The translations under genes and the position numbers were made by a program. From Zeus faber (taxonomy: Eukaryota > Chordata > Actinopteri > Zeiformes > Zeidae): a stretch of 64,000 nt of DNA. Positions 11,030 through 22,669 of this stretch are shown in pieces. The notes under the pieces are model-generated. The model had not been told where the DNA came from. It saw only the letters and a list, made by a program, of their open reading frames with translations, and did not search any database. How positions within the stretch are numbered: position 1 is the stretch's first letter; the number at the start of each line of letters is the position of its first letter. Where the stretch lies: NCBI GenBank assembly GCA_960531495.1, contig OY482853.1, positions 1,965,565-2,029,564 of the forward strand, read 5' to 3'.

Positions 11030-12975
11030 AAGTCGGGGCAATTTCGTGGTGCTTTGTGCTATGTGGGTGTCCTCCTGGTCTGCCGGGGCTCTGCGGTTGG
11101 GTGGATGCCCGGGCAGCGCTGGGGACATCCGTGGTGTGTAGGCCTGTGTTCGTGGGGGATCCTGGGGCCCCACGGGGGAGTTGGGGGTCTGGGTGGTGGC
11201 GCCCGCTCCTTTACCTGAGTTGAGTTGGCCTGTCCCCGGGGGTGGGGGGCGCGCTCCTGGGGAGTACCTGCAGCTGGCCTCCTTGTATTGGTTCGGGCGT
11301 GGTTGTGGGTTCTGGGGCTCGGTTGTGGGTTCTGGGGCTCGGTTGGGGGCGGGGTTGTGGGTCGCTGGTTTGGGTATCGGCCCCGTGGCCGGCGGGTCGG
11401 TGTGGTGCTGGGGTCGCCCGCCGCGTGGGTGTAGTGGCTGGGCTTGTGTGTCCTTCTGCGTCCCATGGGAGGGGGGTGGCCCGTCATGCTGGGGCTGGTT
11501 AGAGGTTCCGTCTGGTCCTGTCAACCAGAGTCCTGAACCTGGCCGACTGTGCGGGCCGTGGGCCTCACACTGTGGCCTCCTTCGGTGGGAGACGGTCTCC
11601 TGTTGTCACACCGGGCTGCCAGGGTACCTGTCCTCTGGCGCTCTCGGTGCGCGGTGCGCTCGTCGCTGGGAGGTGGGGCTGTGGGTGGGGGTGCCGTCTG
11701 CCGCCCTCTGTTCTGTGGTCCGCATGCTTGGCGGCTGTGGGCTGACCAGGGGCCTGATGGGGGTGCGGAGCTGCCTGGCATGGCGGAGGCGGATGGTGGA
11801 CCGCTCTGTGCCCGTAGCTGATCACTGTAGGTTGGCTGCCACCGGGTCCAGGAGGTGGGCATGCCAGGGCACGGTCGGGTCCGGGGGCAGGGGATCTGCA
11901 TGGTTGCTCCCCGGCCTGCTGTGCCCTGGATCGATCTGGTCGCGCTTTGTCCATCTCTCCCAGTGCCAAAACTCATACTCAGCACATACACCACACAATA
12001 GGACGAGGGCTTGTGGGGTTGCGGCGGGCAGCTGCCATCTTGCCTGTCACACTACTGCCCCAGCGTGCTTCTCATCCGACCGGAAATTTTAATCCCACTC
12101 ATATTAGCTGAGAACACATACACTCATACACCAATCCTACTCTGAACAACACTCCACCGGACCAGGGTCAGTGGGGCAGGGGGGGCGCGAGGGATTCGGG
12201 TTCGACTTGCCTGAAGGACTCGCACCCCCAACGCCGCAACTGCGGTGCAGGGGTGCCTTCCGGGGCCCCTGGGGGGGTGCTTGGTGTTGTGGGTGTGGGT
12301 TGGGGTGTGGGGGGCGGCTGTTGGCCTATTGCTTCTGCTGCACGGCTTCTCTGCGGCAGGCTCCCCGGGTGATGGAGGGCCTGTAAATCTGGCGGCCTGA
12401 TGGCATTGGCGGAGGGGTGGGGGGTAACATCGAGGTGCCCCACGCTGAGCACACGCTGTTACATGTATGGGTACTTGGCGCTCACGCCGGGTGGGGAGTC
12501 TGGTCGGCTGCAGTGGGGAAGGGCGGACTGGGCCGGCCTCCCCTTGCGCGGGACATGGGTGGGCATGGGAGTCCTCCCGGCCCACCCATAGGGCGGGCGG
12601 CTCGGGCGGGGTGTCGGTCTGTCGCCGTGAGGCCGGGATCCGGGCCTGCTGTCCATGCCTTGCGCCTGCACCTTGGGGTGGGTTGTATGTGTGTGCCCCT
12701 GGGGTGCAGGGTCTCCTCATGGTTCCTGGGACTGGGTAAGGCTCCTCGGGGGGGGGTGTGGGGTTTGCTTCACAGCCCTCTGGTTTCTCTGGGGGCCCGG
12801 GGGTCTTCTGTGGCTACAGGGCAGGGTGCTCTGGGCTTTCCTGCAGCCATAGGGTGTCGACAAGGCTATGGAGTTCGGGGGGCTTCGGGGCCCTTTCCGC
12901 TGCTTGAAGGCAACGCAACATAATACCAACCTTCTGCACCAGAACCAATGGGGTTAAGTCATGTACACTCACAGG
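11030..12975 (+). repeat. GC-rich 3' UTR of the Tx1/L1-type LINE
   Basis: About 1.9 kb of strongly G-biased sequence follows the ORF2 C terminus directly and ends in a (CA)n tract at 12981-13024. Long open frames on both strands reflect base composition; none resembles a protein. A second copy, inverted and without ORF2, lies at about 51560-52430 and shares segments such as gcggggtgtcggtctg and gggtcttc.gtggct. Two separate copies with the same 3' limit support a LINE 3' UTR rather than a CpG-island gene. Confidence 0.7.
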
Positions 12976-12980
12976 TGGAC

Positions 12981-12983
12981 ACC

Positions 12984-13024
<41 letters not shown>
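12981..13024. repeat. (CA)n microsatellite at LINE 3' end
   Basis: About 22 perfect CA units, probably the expanded 3' tail of the LINE. Confidence 0.9.
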
Positions 13025-13027
<3 letters not shown>

Positions 13028-13029
13028 CA

Positions 13030-13550
13030 CCCTAATATTGATCCTTCACTTATTTTACAACTTTTCACTCATTGACATCCTCTACTGTTGCTCATACTGT
13101 TCTTCTCATTCATGTCACATGGTGGTCACATGACACCCAACTCAATGTTGGAAAGATTTTTTTTCCTGATTCCCAAATGGTGTTTACAGCCTGATGAGTC
13201 TCAGAGGTTCCTGCTGCTCTCGCTTCCTTGTGTGGTGAGAAGATATAAAGTAGGAAGCAGTGATGAAGGACGGACAGTGTGACTGCTCTCTGTCCAACAC
13301 AGCGGCAGACATGCTCACAGGTCTGCACCACACCACCTCACTTACAAACTGCACTTGAAAGCTTTCAGCTCCTTTTCTGAACTCAGAGAGAAACTGGTAA
13401 GTTTCAGCTTATGGAAAAGGCTGATTTCACCAAATGTTTGGACACTGTGTTGAGAACAGGATCCAATCAGATCAAATGTTTGACTTTGAGACAAATCAGA
13501 AACAAATGAGAGATCTTCAGCCATCAACATCTTGGAGTTAAAGGAGAATC
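13030..13550 (+). promoter_or_regulatory. upstream region of the first olfactory receptor
   Basis: A TATA-like agatataaagtag lies near 13238-13251, about 300 bp before the ORF. The receptor's start codon follows a stretch with no competing long ORF. Promoter assignment is an inference. Confidence 0.35.
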
Positions 13551-14474
13551 ATGGTGAACTCGACTGACTTTCCATTTTTCATACTGAGTGCTTACGTGGA
13601 CTTGGGGCGTTTGAAGTACTTCTGCTTCACGGCTGTTTTATTGTTGTATATTGTGATTGTTGCTGCCAATGTGTTTCTGATCGTCCTGATCTGCATCAAG
13701 AGGAGCTTACATGAGCCCATGTACGTGTTTCTGTGCAGCCTGTTGGTGAATGAACTGTACGGCAGCGCCGGCTTGTTTCCCTTCCTGCTGCAGCAGATCC
13801 TCTCTGACACCCACATCGTGTCCACCTCCGCCTGCTTCCTGCAGATCTACTGCCTCTACACTTACGCCCAAATCGAGTTTTGTAACTTGGCGGCCATGTC
13901 CTACGACCGGTACCTCGCTATCTGCTGTCCCCTCCATTATAACACACGTATGACCGCCAACAAGGTGGCTCTGTACATCATGGTCGTCTGGTTGTATTCT
14001 TTGAGCAAGTTCCTCATCAGTCTGGTCTTAAGTGTTCACCTGCTGCTCTGTGGGAACGTTATGAACACACTGTACTGCAACAACTATTATGTGGTCAGAC
14101 TGGCCTGTTCTGACACCACCGTCAACAACGTCTATGGAATATTCACTACTATACTTTCTGTTGTAGTTCCTCTGGTTCTCATCCTGTTCTCCTACATCCG
14201 GATCCTGAGGATCTGCCTGGTGGGCTCCAGGGAGACGAGGCAGAAAGCAGTGTCCACCTGCTCTCCGCACCTCGCCTCCCTCATCAACTTCTCCTTCGGC
14301 TGCTGCTTCCAGATCTTTCACAGCCGCTTCGATGTGAGCAGTGTTCCAGGTTCTCTGAGAATATTCTTGTCTCTGTACTTCCTGATGTGCCAGCCACTCT
14401 TCAACCCCGTCATGTATGGATTCAGAATGTCCAAAATAAGGGCCATTTGTAAAGGCTTGTTTAGCTCAAACTAA
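13551..14474 (+). CDS. olfactory receptor (fish type), intact
   Basis: Single-exon 307-residue G-protein-coupled receptor, the usual length for odorant receptors. N-glycosylation site NST at residues 3-5; TM1 about 23-49; the LHEPMYVFLCSLLVNELYG loop/TM2 signature at 53-71; MSYDRYLAIC at the end of TM3 (116-125); extracellular-loop cysteines at 167, 176 and 186; KAVSTCSPHL before TM6 (232-241); PLFNPVMYG in TM7 (282-290). The variant DRYLAICCPLHY fits fish ORs of the delta-like groups, but subfamily is not settled. Expected to couple to Golf in olfactory sensory neurons. No stop or frameshift. The neighbouring OR at 20.4 kb is on the same strand but clearly divergent, so this is not a recent tandem duplicate. 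Confidence 0.94.
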   Translation: MVNSTDFPFFILSAYVDLGRLKYFCFTAVLLLYIVIVAANVFLIVLICIKRSLHEPMYVFLCSLLVNELYGSAGLFPFLLQQILSDTHIVSTSACFLQIYCLYTYAQIEFCNLAAMSYDRYLAICCPLHYNTRMTANKVALYIMVVWLYSLSKFLISLVLSVHLLLCGNVMNTLYCNNYYVVRLACSDTTVNNVYGIFTTILSVVVPLVLILFSYIRILRICLVGSRETRQKAVSTCSPHLASLINFSFGCCFQIFHSRFDVSSVPGSLRIFLSLYFLMCQPLFNPVMYGFRMSKIRAICKGLFSSN

Positions 14475-16200
14475 AATCTGTTGTTTAATGAAATAATAGA
14501 ACTTTAATGTCACGTTTATATATGACATCAAGTATATCTTATGAATAACACAGTGCAATATTATTGTAGAGGAATGAGATTTTTTTTTTCCCTCTGTATT
14601 AATCTCTGGAACCCTATCCATAATGGATATTTGTACATTTGTCACAACATTTTTCAAGACTTTTTTTCACTGCTTCTAGTTTTACACCTTCTGTAAGTTT
14701 GACAGTGTTTGTTTGGAGATTCTTTTTACATTTTTTGCACAATGAAGTAACAGCCCGTAAGGCCTTTATAAAACTATGTTTGGTTTAAATGTTTTCATTT
14801 ACAGAATAATCAAGATTTAAGAGGTAAAGCACCTAAAGGTAGAGCCAATACATTTCATAAAAAAAAAAAAAACGTGCTTTAACATCTCTCTGCAGTCTTG
14901 CTTGCATGCTCCACTGTGGGTGTAAAATTCAAGTCTTGTAGTTTGTCCAAGCTGCTCTGAAACAACTTAAAGAGCAACTGTCAGGTATATTTTTCATTAA
15001 TTTGGAAAAAAATAAAATAAAACAGACAAACAAATAGATAAACAAACAAACAAACAAACAGATAAATAAAAAAACGTTTATGCCTTTTACAGGCAAAAAT
15101 ACAGAAAAATGTCAGGTTATTTCAGTTATTTTACATAGAAATACCGCTCATTTTTGTAAAGCAAATAGCCACAACCACCTAAAAATCTGACATTGCCCGC
15201 AAACTTGAACGTGGTGCTCTCTCTCCGGACAGACAGAGCACCCGTCCGGAGAGAGAGTCTCTAAGGTGACTTTTTTTCATAGCAGCATGGCTTCCTGCTT
15301 GGAGCGCTGTGTCAGTGAAACAGTGTGTAAACAAGTGTAAACAAACATGGATGTGTTTATAATGCCTAGTCAGAATTCTGAGCTTATTTTGGTGAGTAAC
15401 TTAATATAAGTGTAAAACAGACAAGTACAGGATATATAATCAGTGTATTTTTTGTTTATTATACTAATTTAAAAATCCGGACACGTCGGCTGCATGAGTG
15501 CCGATCCCGGTGTGGTCCAAAAAAGTCGAATAATGAGCGATATCGGTCAGGTCCTTTATACAGTTTCTATCACTGTGTCGCATGTCAGCAGCAGAACTTC
15601 TTTACGGTAATATGTGACGTCATTTGGAGTCAGTGCTTTACGTTATCTGCACATGGGAGCGAATGTAAACAAACATGGAGGGGCGTGGCGCTTCGCGGAC
15701 CAATCACGGAGCTTCACACAGAGGAGAAACAAACACCGTCCCTTGTTTACAACTTGCAACTTTCAAAACAGCAGCTTGTGCTTGATCAGGAAATGTCAAA
15801 CTGCACAGTGGCAACGTTCATGGATGACTACAACATCTGTCAACTTTTTGTTTGCCCATCCCCTTTTAATTCAAGGTTCAGTGAATGAAAGTGAAGACAA
15901 ACAAGTCATTCAGTCATCATGTCTCAAGTCAAGTCAAGACTCTTTAACTTCCAAGTCCAAGTCGAGTCTCAAGTCATTTACTTTCTGTCAAGTCAAGTTG
16001 CAATCATCAAAACAGTGACTCGTGTCCAAGTCACAATGACTCTAGTCCACATATTGTCTTACCTGCTTGACATGGGCGGGGCCTTTTCGTTCTATATTTT
16101 ATATTATTATTCTTTTGTATTTCTTTTTGTAAATAAACACATTCTGCTCCATGTACGGTGCCTCGCCCTCCTTATCTTGCAGCACTGGAGCCAGTCATAA
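14475..16200. other. intergenic, old repeats
   Basis: No gene seen. Contains short (aaac)n near 15038-15060, a 14-bp inverted repeat (15217-15230 / 15244-15257), two segments sharing gtaaacaaacatgga (15340s and 15660s), and a run of tcaagtc-type short repeats at about 15895-16040. Confidence 0.4.
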
Positions 16201-16975
16201 CAAAAACTGTGAGAGTCAAAAATCGTCCAAAACATATTCTGTGTTTGTGACGTCACATATGGAGTTGGCCTGTAGCTCCAGAGCAACGGATCCGAAATGT
16301 GTCCATTTTATTTTAGTCCCAAAAGTTTAAAAAGTTGATGAAGCGTCTGTGAGGGACATGCGGCGTTGGATCCGTTTGAATGGAAGCGTGTTGTTAGGAA
16401 CTTCCACACGGAGTGATTTCCTTCCACAGAGACACCATGAGGCGGGTCTCTGTGCACTCTCTGTATCCTTGTTTTAGCTATTCTGTGTCACCAGAACTCA
16501 CTGCGTCATTAAGTCAGCCGGTGCTGCGTTCAAGTGAAACATGGAAAATTGTAAATCACTTTAGCAGTTATGCTGATGTGAAGACGAGCAACAGCACAAA
16601 CTGATGCTACGTCCCATGGAAACTGGAAAATTTGTAAATGGTGTTGATACTGGACTCTGTGTATTGCTGCCTGCAGCTATATCTTTATTTATTATTTTTT
16701 ATTCACCCTAAATATCTGTGAAAGTAACTCACCTGCCCACTTACAAGCACCCTGCTACCACGCTGTGGCAGAGACGACGACTCCCCCCTGTGACGTTACT
16801 GGTCGAGATTTAAAAACAAGACAAAAACACCTTTGTTTCCCACAAAAAATGAAGAACTCCTGTATTTGTGCCCTTTGTTTTTTAAAAAGGGGTTTAAAAA
16901 AAAAAAATAAGATTTCAAACCATCTCCTCCCTGGGCTCAAAATTGTAAATGAAAAAAAAGATAGTTGATCTTTAT

Positions 16976-16976
16976 A

Positions 16977-17045
<69 letters not shown>
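16976..17045. repeat. (TTA)n followed by (TAA)n, a perfect AT-rich palindrome
   Basis: About eleven TTA units switch directly into about eleven TAA units, forming a self-complementary tract of about 65 bp. Confidence 0.85.
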
Positions 17046-17447
17046 GATTATAGTCAATATAGCTACAGGCAGCAATACAGGGGGTCCAATTTAGTCGTGT
17101 TAGTGATGAATTACATTTTGAAGCGTAGGCGTCTTTCTTTGACTAATTACAATTTCACAGGTTCTAATTTTCCGAAGCGTTTCTTTTACATGAACGCATC
17201 ATTCATTCTCAGTCGGTGTGGACTTGACTGGATGTTGTCACGAGTTTCTGTGAATGAATGTTCTTTTGTGTCCACATTTTTAGATGGGTCACGATTCCAT
17301 GAAAGCAGAAAACAGTTTAAGTTTTAACATGATTATTTACAATTTTCAAGATACTATTTCTCTGATTTGTTCCGAGAATATAAAACTCATTATGGACTAG
17401 CAGATTTTGTGTCTTATGACATTCTTGAATCCGGCAAAGTAATGAGG

Positions 17448-17449
<2 letters not shown>

Positions 17450-17497
<48 letters not shown>
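17450..17497. repeat. (CA)n microsatellite
   Basis: About 24 perfect CA units. Confidence 0.9.
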
Positions 17498-17842
17498 AGA
17501 GCGATGGACTCTACACCACGCACGCATTGATGCGAATGAACATTCATAACCACAACCTGCACATTTATAGCAAATTGGATGATGACGTCACAAAGCGTCT
17601 TATTCTAAAACTCATCTCGTTCCATTAACCGATCCAAGGTTCTCCAATGTTGGCGTGCCCGTAACGTTCAGCTCCTTTCCTAGAAATTCAGTCGGTTTTT
17701 CACTATTTTCTGCTCCGTATGTGGATCAATTTGGATGAAACTTGAACCACAAGGTGTTTGTGACGTCTCGGTTCTAACGACACCTCAACCGTGCTCAAAC
17801 TCTTGCAGCCGTCCTGTTCGGGACACTTTCAGCCCAAATAAT

Positions 17843-17915
17843 TACATTACATTTACATTTACATTTAGTCATTTATCAGACGCTTTTATCCAAAGCGACT
17901 TACAAGGGAGAATAA
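17843..17915 (-). repeat. SINE/LINE tail fragment
   Basis: Contains acatttagtcatttatcaga and cgcttttatccaaagcgact, the conserved 3' part of the SINE family, without the tRNA-like head. A similar short piece lies at 19287-19325. Confidence 0.65.
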
Positions 17916-18151
17916 CATTCAAGCTACATTGCGACAGAGATTAGTGTAACAACAACATTCGTGTAACAATAAATACTGCAAGGTGGTGCTAAGTAATTGT
18001 AGGTTAGGACAGGAGGTACTCACTGAAGAGCTGGGTCTTCAAGTGCTTCTTAAAGACAGAGAGGGAGGTCCCTGCTCTGGTCATTTTTGGCACGAGAACA
18101 ATAATAATCATAACAATTACAATAGGGGATTTCTCCCGAGAGGATGGACCC

Positions 18152-18152
18152 C

Positions 18153-18207
<55 letters not shown>
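18152..18207. repeat. (AAT)n microsatellite
   Basis: About 18 AAT units, preceded by ggatggacccct, a segment also found before AT-rich tracts in the element at 47.1 kb. Confidence 0.85.
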
Positions 18208-18209
18208 CA

Positions 18210-19080
18210 CTTTTATTTTTGTAGAACTATTACACTCCTACGTCTCTTTGCCAGAAATATTACCAGGATGATCAAAGCAAAACTATAAAGCATGTGAAAA
18301 AGAACAACATTAAATCAAATCTATACATGTAAAAATAAAACAAACTAAATTAAACTAACTAATTAAACTACAACAACTCCATTCATTGAATCTACAAAAA
18401 TGTAAGTGGATAAAAGTGTGTTTTAAGAGGTGATTTAAAATGTAAAACAGCCCATTGTAGTTTGGGTTCTCACACTACAGAGCCTTATTGGAAAACTATA
18501 TATAATTTTTTTACCTTAACTTTATTTTTAGAGCCTAGAGCCAACATAAGTGATTGGCATCAGAATTTTTTGAATGGATCCACTTTTGAGAGAATTGCTT
18601 TAGATGACTGCAATACGTAGTATTACGAGGAGAAATTGACCACGTTTTGTCTTTGACATCTTCCTCAGAAAATGCCCCGTTGAGTGATACGATTATAAAA
18701 TTCTTAATTTGGGTTTGTGAGGTCAATCCAGGCCTTGACCACTGGATAATTAATCATATTAACTCTGAAAAGAAGCCCAAAAAATAACAGGGCAGTAGGA
18801 CAATGTGGAATTCTATCAGAAATCCTGAAGGCAGATAGAAGCTCCAGGAAAAAATCCATTTCCTTCTCCAGGAGATACGGCTCAAGGAAGAACTCCTCCC
18901 AGAGCTCAGGTGTGCTCTAATGGTGACCATTTTACAGGCTTCTACCCCTATCTGAGGAAAAATCCCTAATGTGGCTGTGGCCCTTCCAGAGGTTACATCA
19001 TCATTTAGCAGACACATTTGTCCAAATCTGATCTTCACAGCACAATATCTGCAAGAAAAATGTCTGGAAGAAACAACCGT
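18210..19080. other. intergenic, degenerate LINE-like sequence
   Basis: No gene. Positions 18715-18780 resemble 189-300 at the left end of the window, suggesting a shared old LINE-like repeat. Confidence 0.35.
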
Positions 19081-19280
19081 GGGGATGGTAGCTCAGGAGG
19101 TAGAGCTGGTCATCTAGTAATCCAAAGGTCGCTGGTTGGATCCCAGGCTCCTCCTGCTAGCATGCTGTAGTGTCCTTGAGCAAGACACTTAACCTCTAAT
19201 TGCTCCTGATGGCTGCGTCCGTCGGTGTTTGAACAATTGTAAGTCGCTTTGGATAAAAGCGTCTGATCAATGACAAAATG
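19081..19280 (+). repeat. tRNA-derived SINE
   Basis: Same family as 10066-10270. tagctcaggaggtagagc (A box) and ggtcgctggttggatccc (B box) are well preserved. Confidence 0.85.
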
Positions 19281-19349
19281 AACATTTTACATTTACATTT
19301 AGTCATTTAGCAGACGCTTGCTCAAAATGAAATGTAATGTAACCTTTGT

Positions 19350-19560
19350 ACATGGGCATCGTAGGCCTGAACAAAGCCTTTGACACAGTTACCTACCACA
19401 CCTTTGGCCAGGTACTGTCTTGATACAGTCTGTCCTGATAAGTTTCACCACCGTACTCAGCAACAGACACTCAGCAATCAGAGCCTTCACTGTGGAGCAA
19501 GATATGAGCTGAAACTTCAAGAGATACGAGTTCTGAACTACTAGAGGGGGTTCTATTTGT
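19350..19560 (+). pseudogene. LINE reverse transcriptase scrap
   Basis: Translation gives GIVGLNKAFDTV at about 19354-19392, a worn D.SKAFDTV motif of LINE RTs, followed by interrupted sequence. No ends seen. Confidence 0.4.
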
Positions 19561-19819
19561 AATAGTAGGGTTTAGGTCTGACATGACGCTAAATTAGATG
19601 ACACAGCTCAGGGTGATCAGCCATGACAGCAATGTATTGTCATATCAATAAAGTTGATTGGAATAATAGTTACATCATACACAAATGCATTTACTAATCA
19701 TAAAGTGCTTGCTTGGCACTGTTTATTACGTTGTGTGTTAAACAATCATCACCTGGATTCTTTAACATAGGATTTAGAATTCAGAAGTCAATATGTACAG
19801 TATATCTTTTCAGCCATGT

Positions 19820-20434
19820 GATTACTATGGTGTATTTGTTATGGCGCATCCCTCACTGCTGTGTTGGAAACAGTTTCCATGGTGACGTAACCGGGCAGTC
19901 GGCTGTCACTCCATCCATCGTGTCAGCGTTATAAGACGGAGGCTTCCCGCTCCAGACGGGACTCGCTCTCCTTCACTGGAACATTTAAAGCTCTTGTTTC
20001 TGTTTCTGTCAGAGTAATTACCCAACATTACTGTTGACTGTCTTTCACCTGTCTCATGTGGTTGTGAAATTAAGACATTATCATATGGTGTGTCATTTTG
20101 TACTTTGAATAATGATGCTGTGAAGATATGATTTAAAGTTTATCACAGTGAAAGGTCTGATTTTAGAGTGAGTTGAATCAGCTGTGGTTTTGGTCTGATG
20201 TTGTACTTTACTCCATTTAGTTTGATGTGATGAACCTCAGCTACTGTATATTCTTTAATGCATGATTAGATGAGCAGATAAGCTACTAATATTGCATAAA
20301 AATTACTGTGATTATTTTAGGAATAGATTCATGATCCATGCTGAATAATGGCAAGTTATCTGTTTGTGAAACTCCCTGCATGAGTAAGTTGAAGGACTAA
20401 TAACTTGAACTTTAATTAACTTTGCTCATTTGAA
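19820..20434 (+). promoter_or_regulatory. upstream region of the second olfactory receptor
   Basis: A compact GC-richer block at 19860-19990 holds a CRE-like gtgacgtaa (19882) and a TATA-like ttataaga (19929), followed by AT-rich sequence to the ORF. It may be a promoter plus non-coding first exon. Inferred only. Confidence 0.3.
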
Positions 20435-21364
20435 ATGTTAAATAAGTCAGAGATTGTTTTTGTGCTTCAAGGTTTGAATGAAACTCAAGCGAACCAACAG
20501 ATTTACTTTGTGTTCACTCTGCTGCTCTACCTCTTCACCCTCTTTGTCAACTTAATGCTCATCTTCACTGTTTTCATGGAGAAAATGCTGCATGAGCCCA
20601 TGTACATCTTTCTGTGTAACCTCTGTGTGAACGGAATATACGGCGGCTCCAGCTTCTATCCCAAGCTGCTCCACAACCTCCTGGCCGACAACCACCTCAT
20701 CTCCTACACCGGCTGCATCGCTCAGATATTCACTGTGTACTCTTACGTCTTCTGCGAGTTCACCAACCTGACGGTGATGGCGTACGACCGCTACGTGGCC
20801 ATCTGCAAGCCGCTGCAGTACCACAGCATCATGACACCGCAGACGGTGGGCAAGCTGCTGGCACTCACCTGGAGCTTCTCCATGCTGGAGACGGCCGTGG
20901 GCATCATCCTGACCAGCCAGTTGCCCATCTGCGGCATCCGCATCCACAAGGTCTTCTGCACCAACTGGGCAGTGGTCAAGCTGTCCTGCGCCGACACCAC
21001 GCTCAACAACATCTATGGCTTTGTGCTGATGCTGTCGCACGTTCTGCAGACCGTTCTGATCGTGGTCTCCTACGTGCACATAGTCAAGGCCTCGTTGCGC
21101 TCCAAGGCCGGCCGGCGGAAGTTCATGCAGACCTGCGTTCCTCACCTCATCACACTCATCAGCTTCACCGTGTCGCTGGCGTTCGATGCCATGTACTCCC
21201 GCTACGGTAGCAGCACCAGCCTCCGCTCTCTGCAAAACTTTTTGGCCGTGGAGTTCCTGGTGTTCCCTCCGCTCATCAACCCCATCATCTACGGCATGAA
21301 CCTCCAGAGTATACGAACTCGGGTTCTAAAGATGTTCAACAACAAGATCAGCAGCATGCACTGA
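20435..21364 (+). CDS. olfactory receptor (fish type), intact
   Basis: Single-exon 309-residue odorant GPCR. N-glycosylation sites NKS (3-5) and NET (15-17); TM1 about 24-48; LHEPMYIFLCNLCVNGIYG (52-70); MAYDRYVAIC (115-124) with a canonical DRY box; KFMQTCVPHL before TM6 (229-238); PLINPIIYG in TM7 (279-287). The first ATG at 20435 gives a normal short extracellular N terminus. The central coding region is much richer in GC than its AT-rich flanks, and the minus strand shows a 227-codon shadow frame for that reason. It differs strongly from the OR at 13.5 kb, so the two represent different subfamilies. No disruption seen. Odorant detection in olfactory neurons is expected. Confidence 0.95.
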   Translation: MLNKSEIVFVLQGLNETQANQQIYFVFTLLLYLFTLFVNLMLIFTVFMEKMLHEPMYIFLCNLCVNGIYGGSSFYPKLLHNLLADNHLISYTGCIAQIFTVYSYVFCEFTNLTVMAYDRYVAICKPLQYHSIMTPQTVGKLLALTWSFSMLETAVGIILTSQLPICGIRIHKVFCTNWAVVKLSCADTTLNNIYGFVLMLSHVLQTVLIVVSYVHIVKASLRSKAGRRKFMQTCVPHLITLISFTVSLAFDAMYSRYGSSTSLRSLQNFLAVEFLVFPPLINPIIYGMNLQSIRTRVLKMFNNKISSMH

Positions 21365-22490
21365 ACCAGGAAAGATGAAAAGTTTAGACTTTATATCTAC
21401 TCATAAATGTACTTCTAAAATGGTAAAAAAAACTTTTAAAGTAAAGTTTTCATGTGAAACCTGGAGGCTGAAGGAGTTTGTATGTGATGCTGACACATCT
21501 GGACAGTAAATCTGGAGCATTCTGCTAGAACAACATGTTTTGGTCCATTTGGAGTCTTTCTGCTTGTAACTTATTTTCTTGGAAGGGAGTGTCTCCGGGA
21601 TGTCTCTCAGGTTCCTGACAAAGGACTGAACTGGTTCTTTAAAGCAGTGGGAGCCAAAATGAAGGTTTTAAAGCCTTTTTTCCTCTAACTTATTTTCACA
21701 CGGTGAAGGAAGTGCTCTTCACTCTGTATTTTTTGTCACAATCTGACTATTTTGATGTAAATAATTAAACATAAGGATTGATTGAGAAACCCAGTTATAA
21801 ATAACATGAGGGATTTGCAGTTGATGTAATGATGGGGTGTATGGTCTCTAAATAAGACCTTTGTAGATTTGTGAATATATCAACAGAACTTACCTACTTA
21901 GCACTTACTTCCAGTGCGTAACCTTTAAAGTTCAGGACAGAGGTCACGTTGTGGATCTGATGATAGAAACATGACCTTCCACTCCAGGGGATCATCCAAA
22001 ACAAATCAACATTCCTTCTGGACAGTTTGTAGGGTTAAAAAGATGAAGATAAAGGAAATATTTACCCAAAGAGTGTAAAAAGAGGTATCGATTTAGCCAG
22101 TTAAATAGAGAAGATCTGTTCCATCCCAGAAAGCAGAACGGTCTCAACTCGGAAGAACAAGAGGAGGAATCTTTCTGTGGCACCTCTGTTCCAGAAGAAG
22201 AAAGAACATCAGAGACGTTGTAGAAACGTCAACGTGGATTTGTACTTTGCGGTGATTAGAAATGCGGTTTAGACACACGTTGTAATTTCATGTTTTTCAG
22301 GATAGAACAGGAACTGTAGTTGAGGCTGAAGTCAACTCATTGGATATCGATAGTTAGCGCTCAACAAATATTTACTGCACAAAAAAGTAATTGCGGACGC
22401 ACACGTGTTCAAAATGCAGGTTGCAGCATTAATCTGTAAAACCATATCGCTCCATGAGCAGCAGACCCACCCTAGTCCAACTCATTGTTT
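21365..22490. other. 3' flank of the OR and intergenic DNA
   Basis: AT-rich; nothing gene-like seen. Confidence 0.4.
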
Positions 22491-22494
22491 ACAT

Positions 22495-22665
22495 CGTCAT
22501 CATTAAGCAGACACTTTTGTCCAAAGCAACTTGTGGAGCAGGAGCAATCAGAGGTTAGTGTTTTGCTCAAGGACACTACAGTGTCCTATGAGGAGCCAGG
22601 ATTAAACCAGCAACCTTCAGATTAGGAGAAGAGCCACTCTAACTCCTGAGCTACTGCCCCCAAAT
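22495..22665 (-). repeat. tRNA-derived SINE, diverged
   Basis: Reverse orientation: tttgtccaaagcaactt tail, tgctcaaggacactaca, and a worn B box (ggattaaaccagcaacctt). Older than the other copies. Confidence 0.7.
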
Positions 22666-22669
22666 TGTA

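Larger units (their letters stand above)
16205..17830. mobile_element. partial copy of an unclassified dispersed element (family also at 43.3-48.1 kb)
   Basis: Several blocks match the element in rnf169 intron 1: 16240-16390 matches, inverted, about 43900-44060 (ccgtttgaatggaa, tagtcccaaaa); 17045-17120 matches 47100-47165 (tccaatttagtc.tgttag); 17495-17600 matches 44550-44650 (gagcgatgga.tctacacc, aaattggatgatg); and 17712-17790 matches 44785-44860, 46915-46990 and 47705-47790 (gatgaaacttgaaccacaaggtgt). No ORF. It contains a (TTA)n/(TAA)n palindrome and a (CA)n tract. Confidence 0.55.

Noticed and set aside
11181..12092. 303-codon ORF in GC-rich DNA
   Set aside because: Composition-driven open frame within the LINE 3' UTR; overlapping long frames exist on both strands and none resembles a protein.
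20552..21235. 227-codon minus-strand ORF
   Set aside because: Antisense shadow of the GC-rich olfactory receptor coding sequence.
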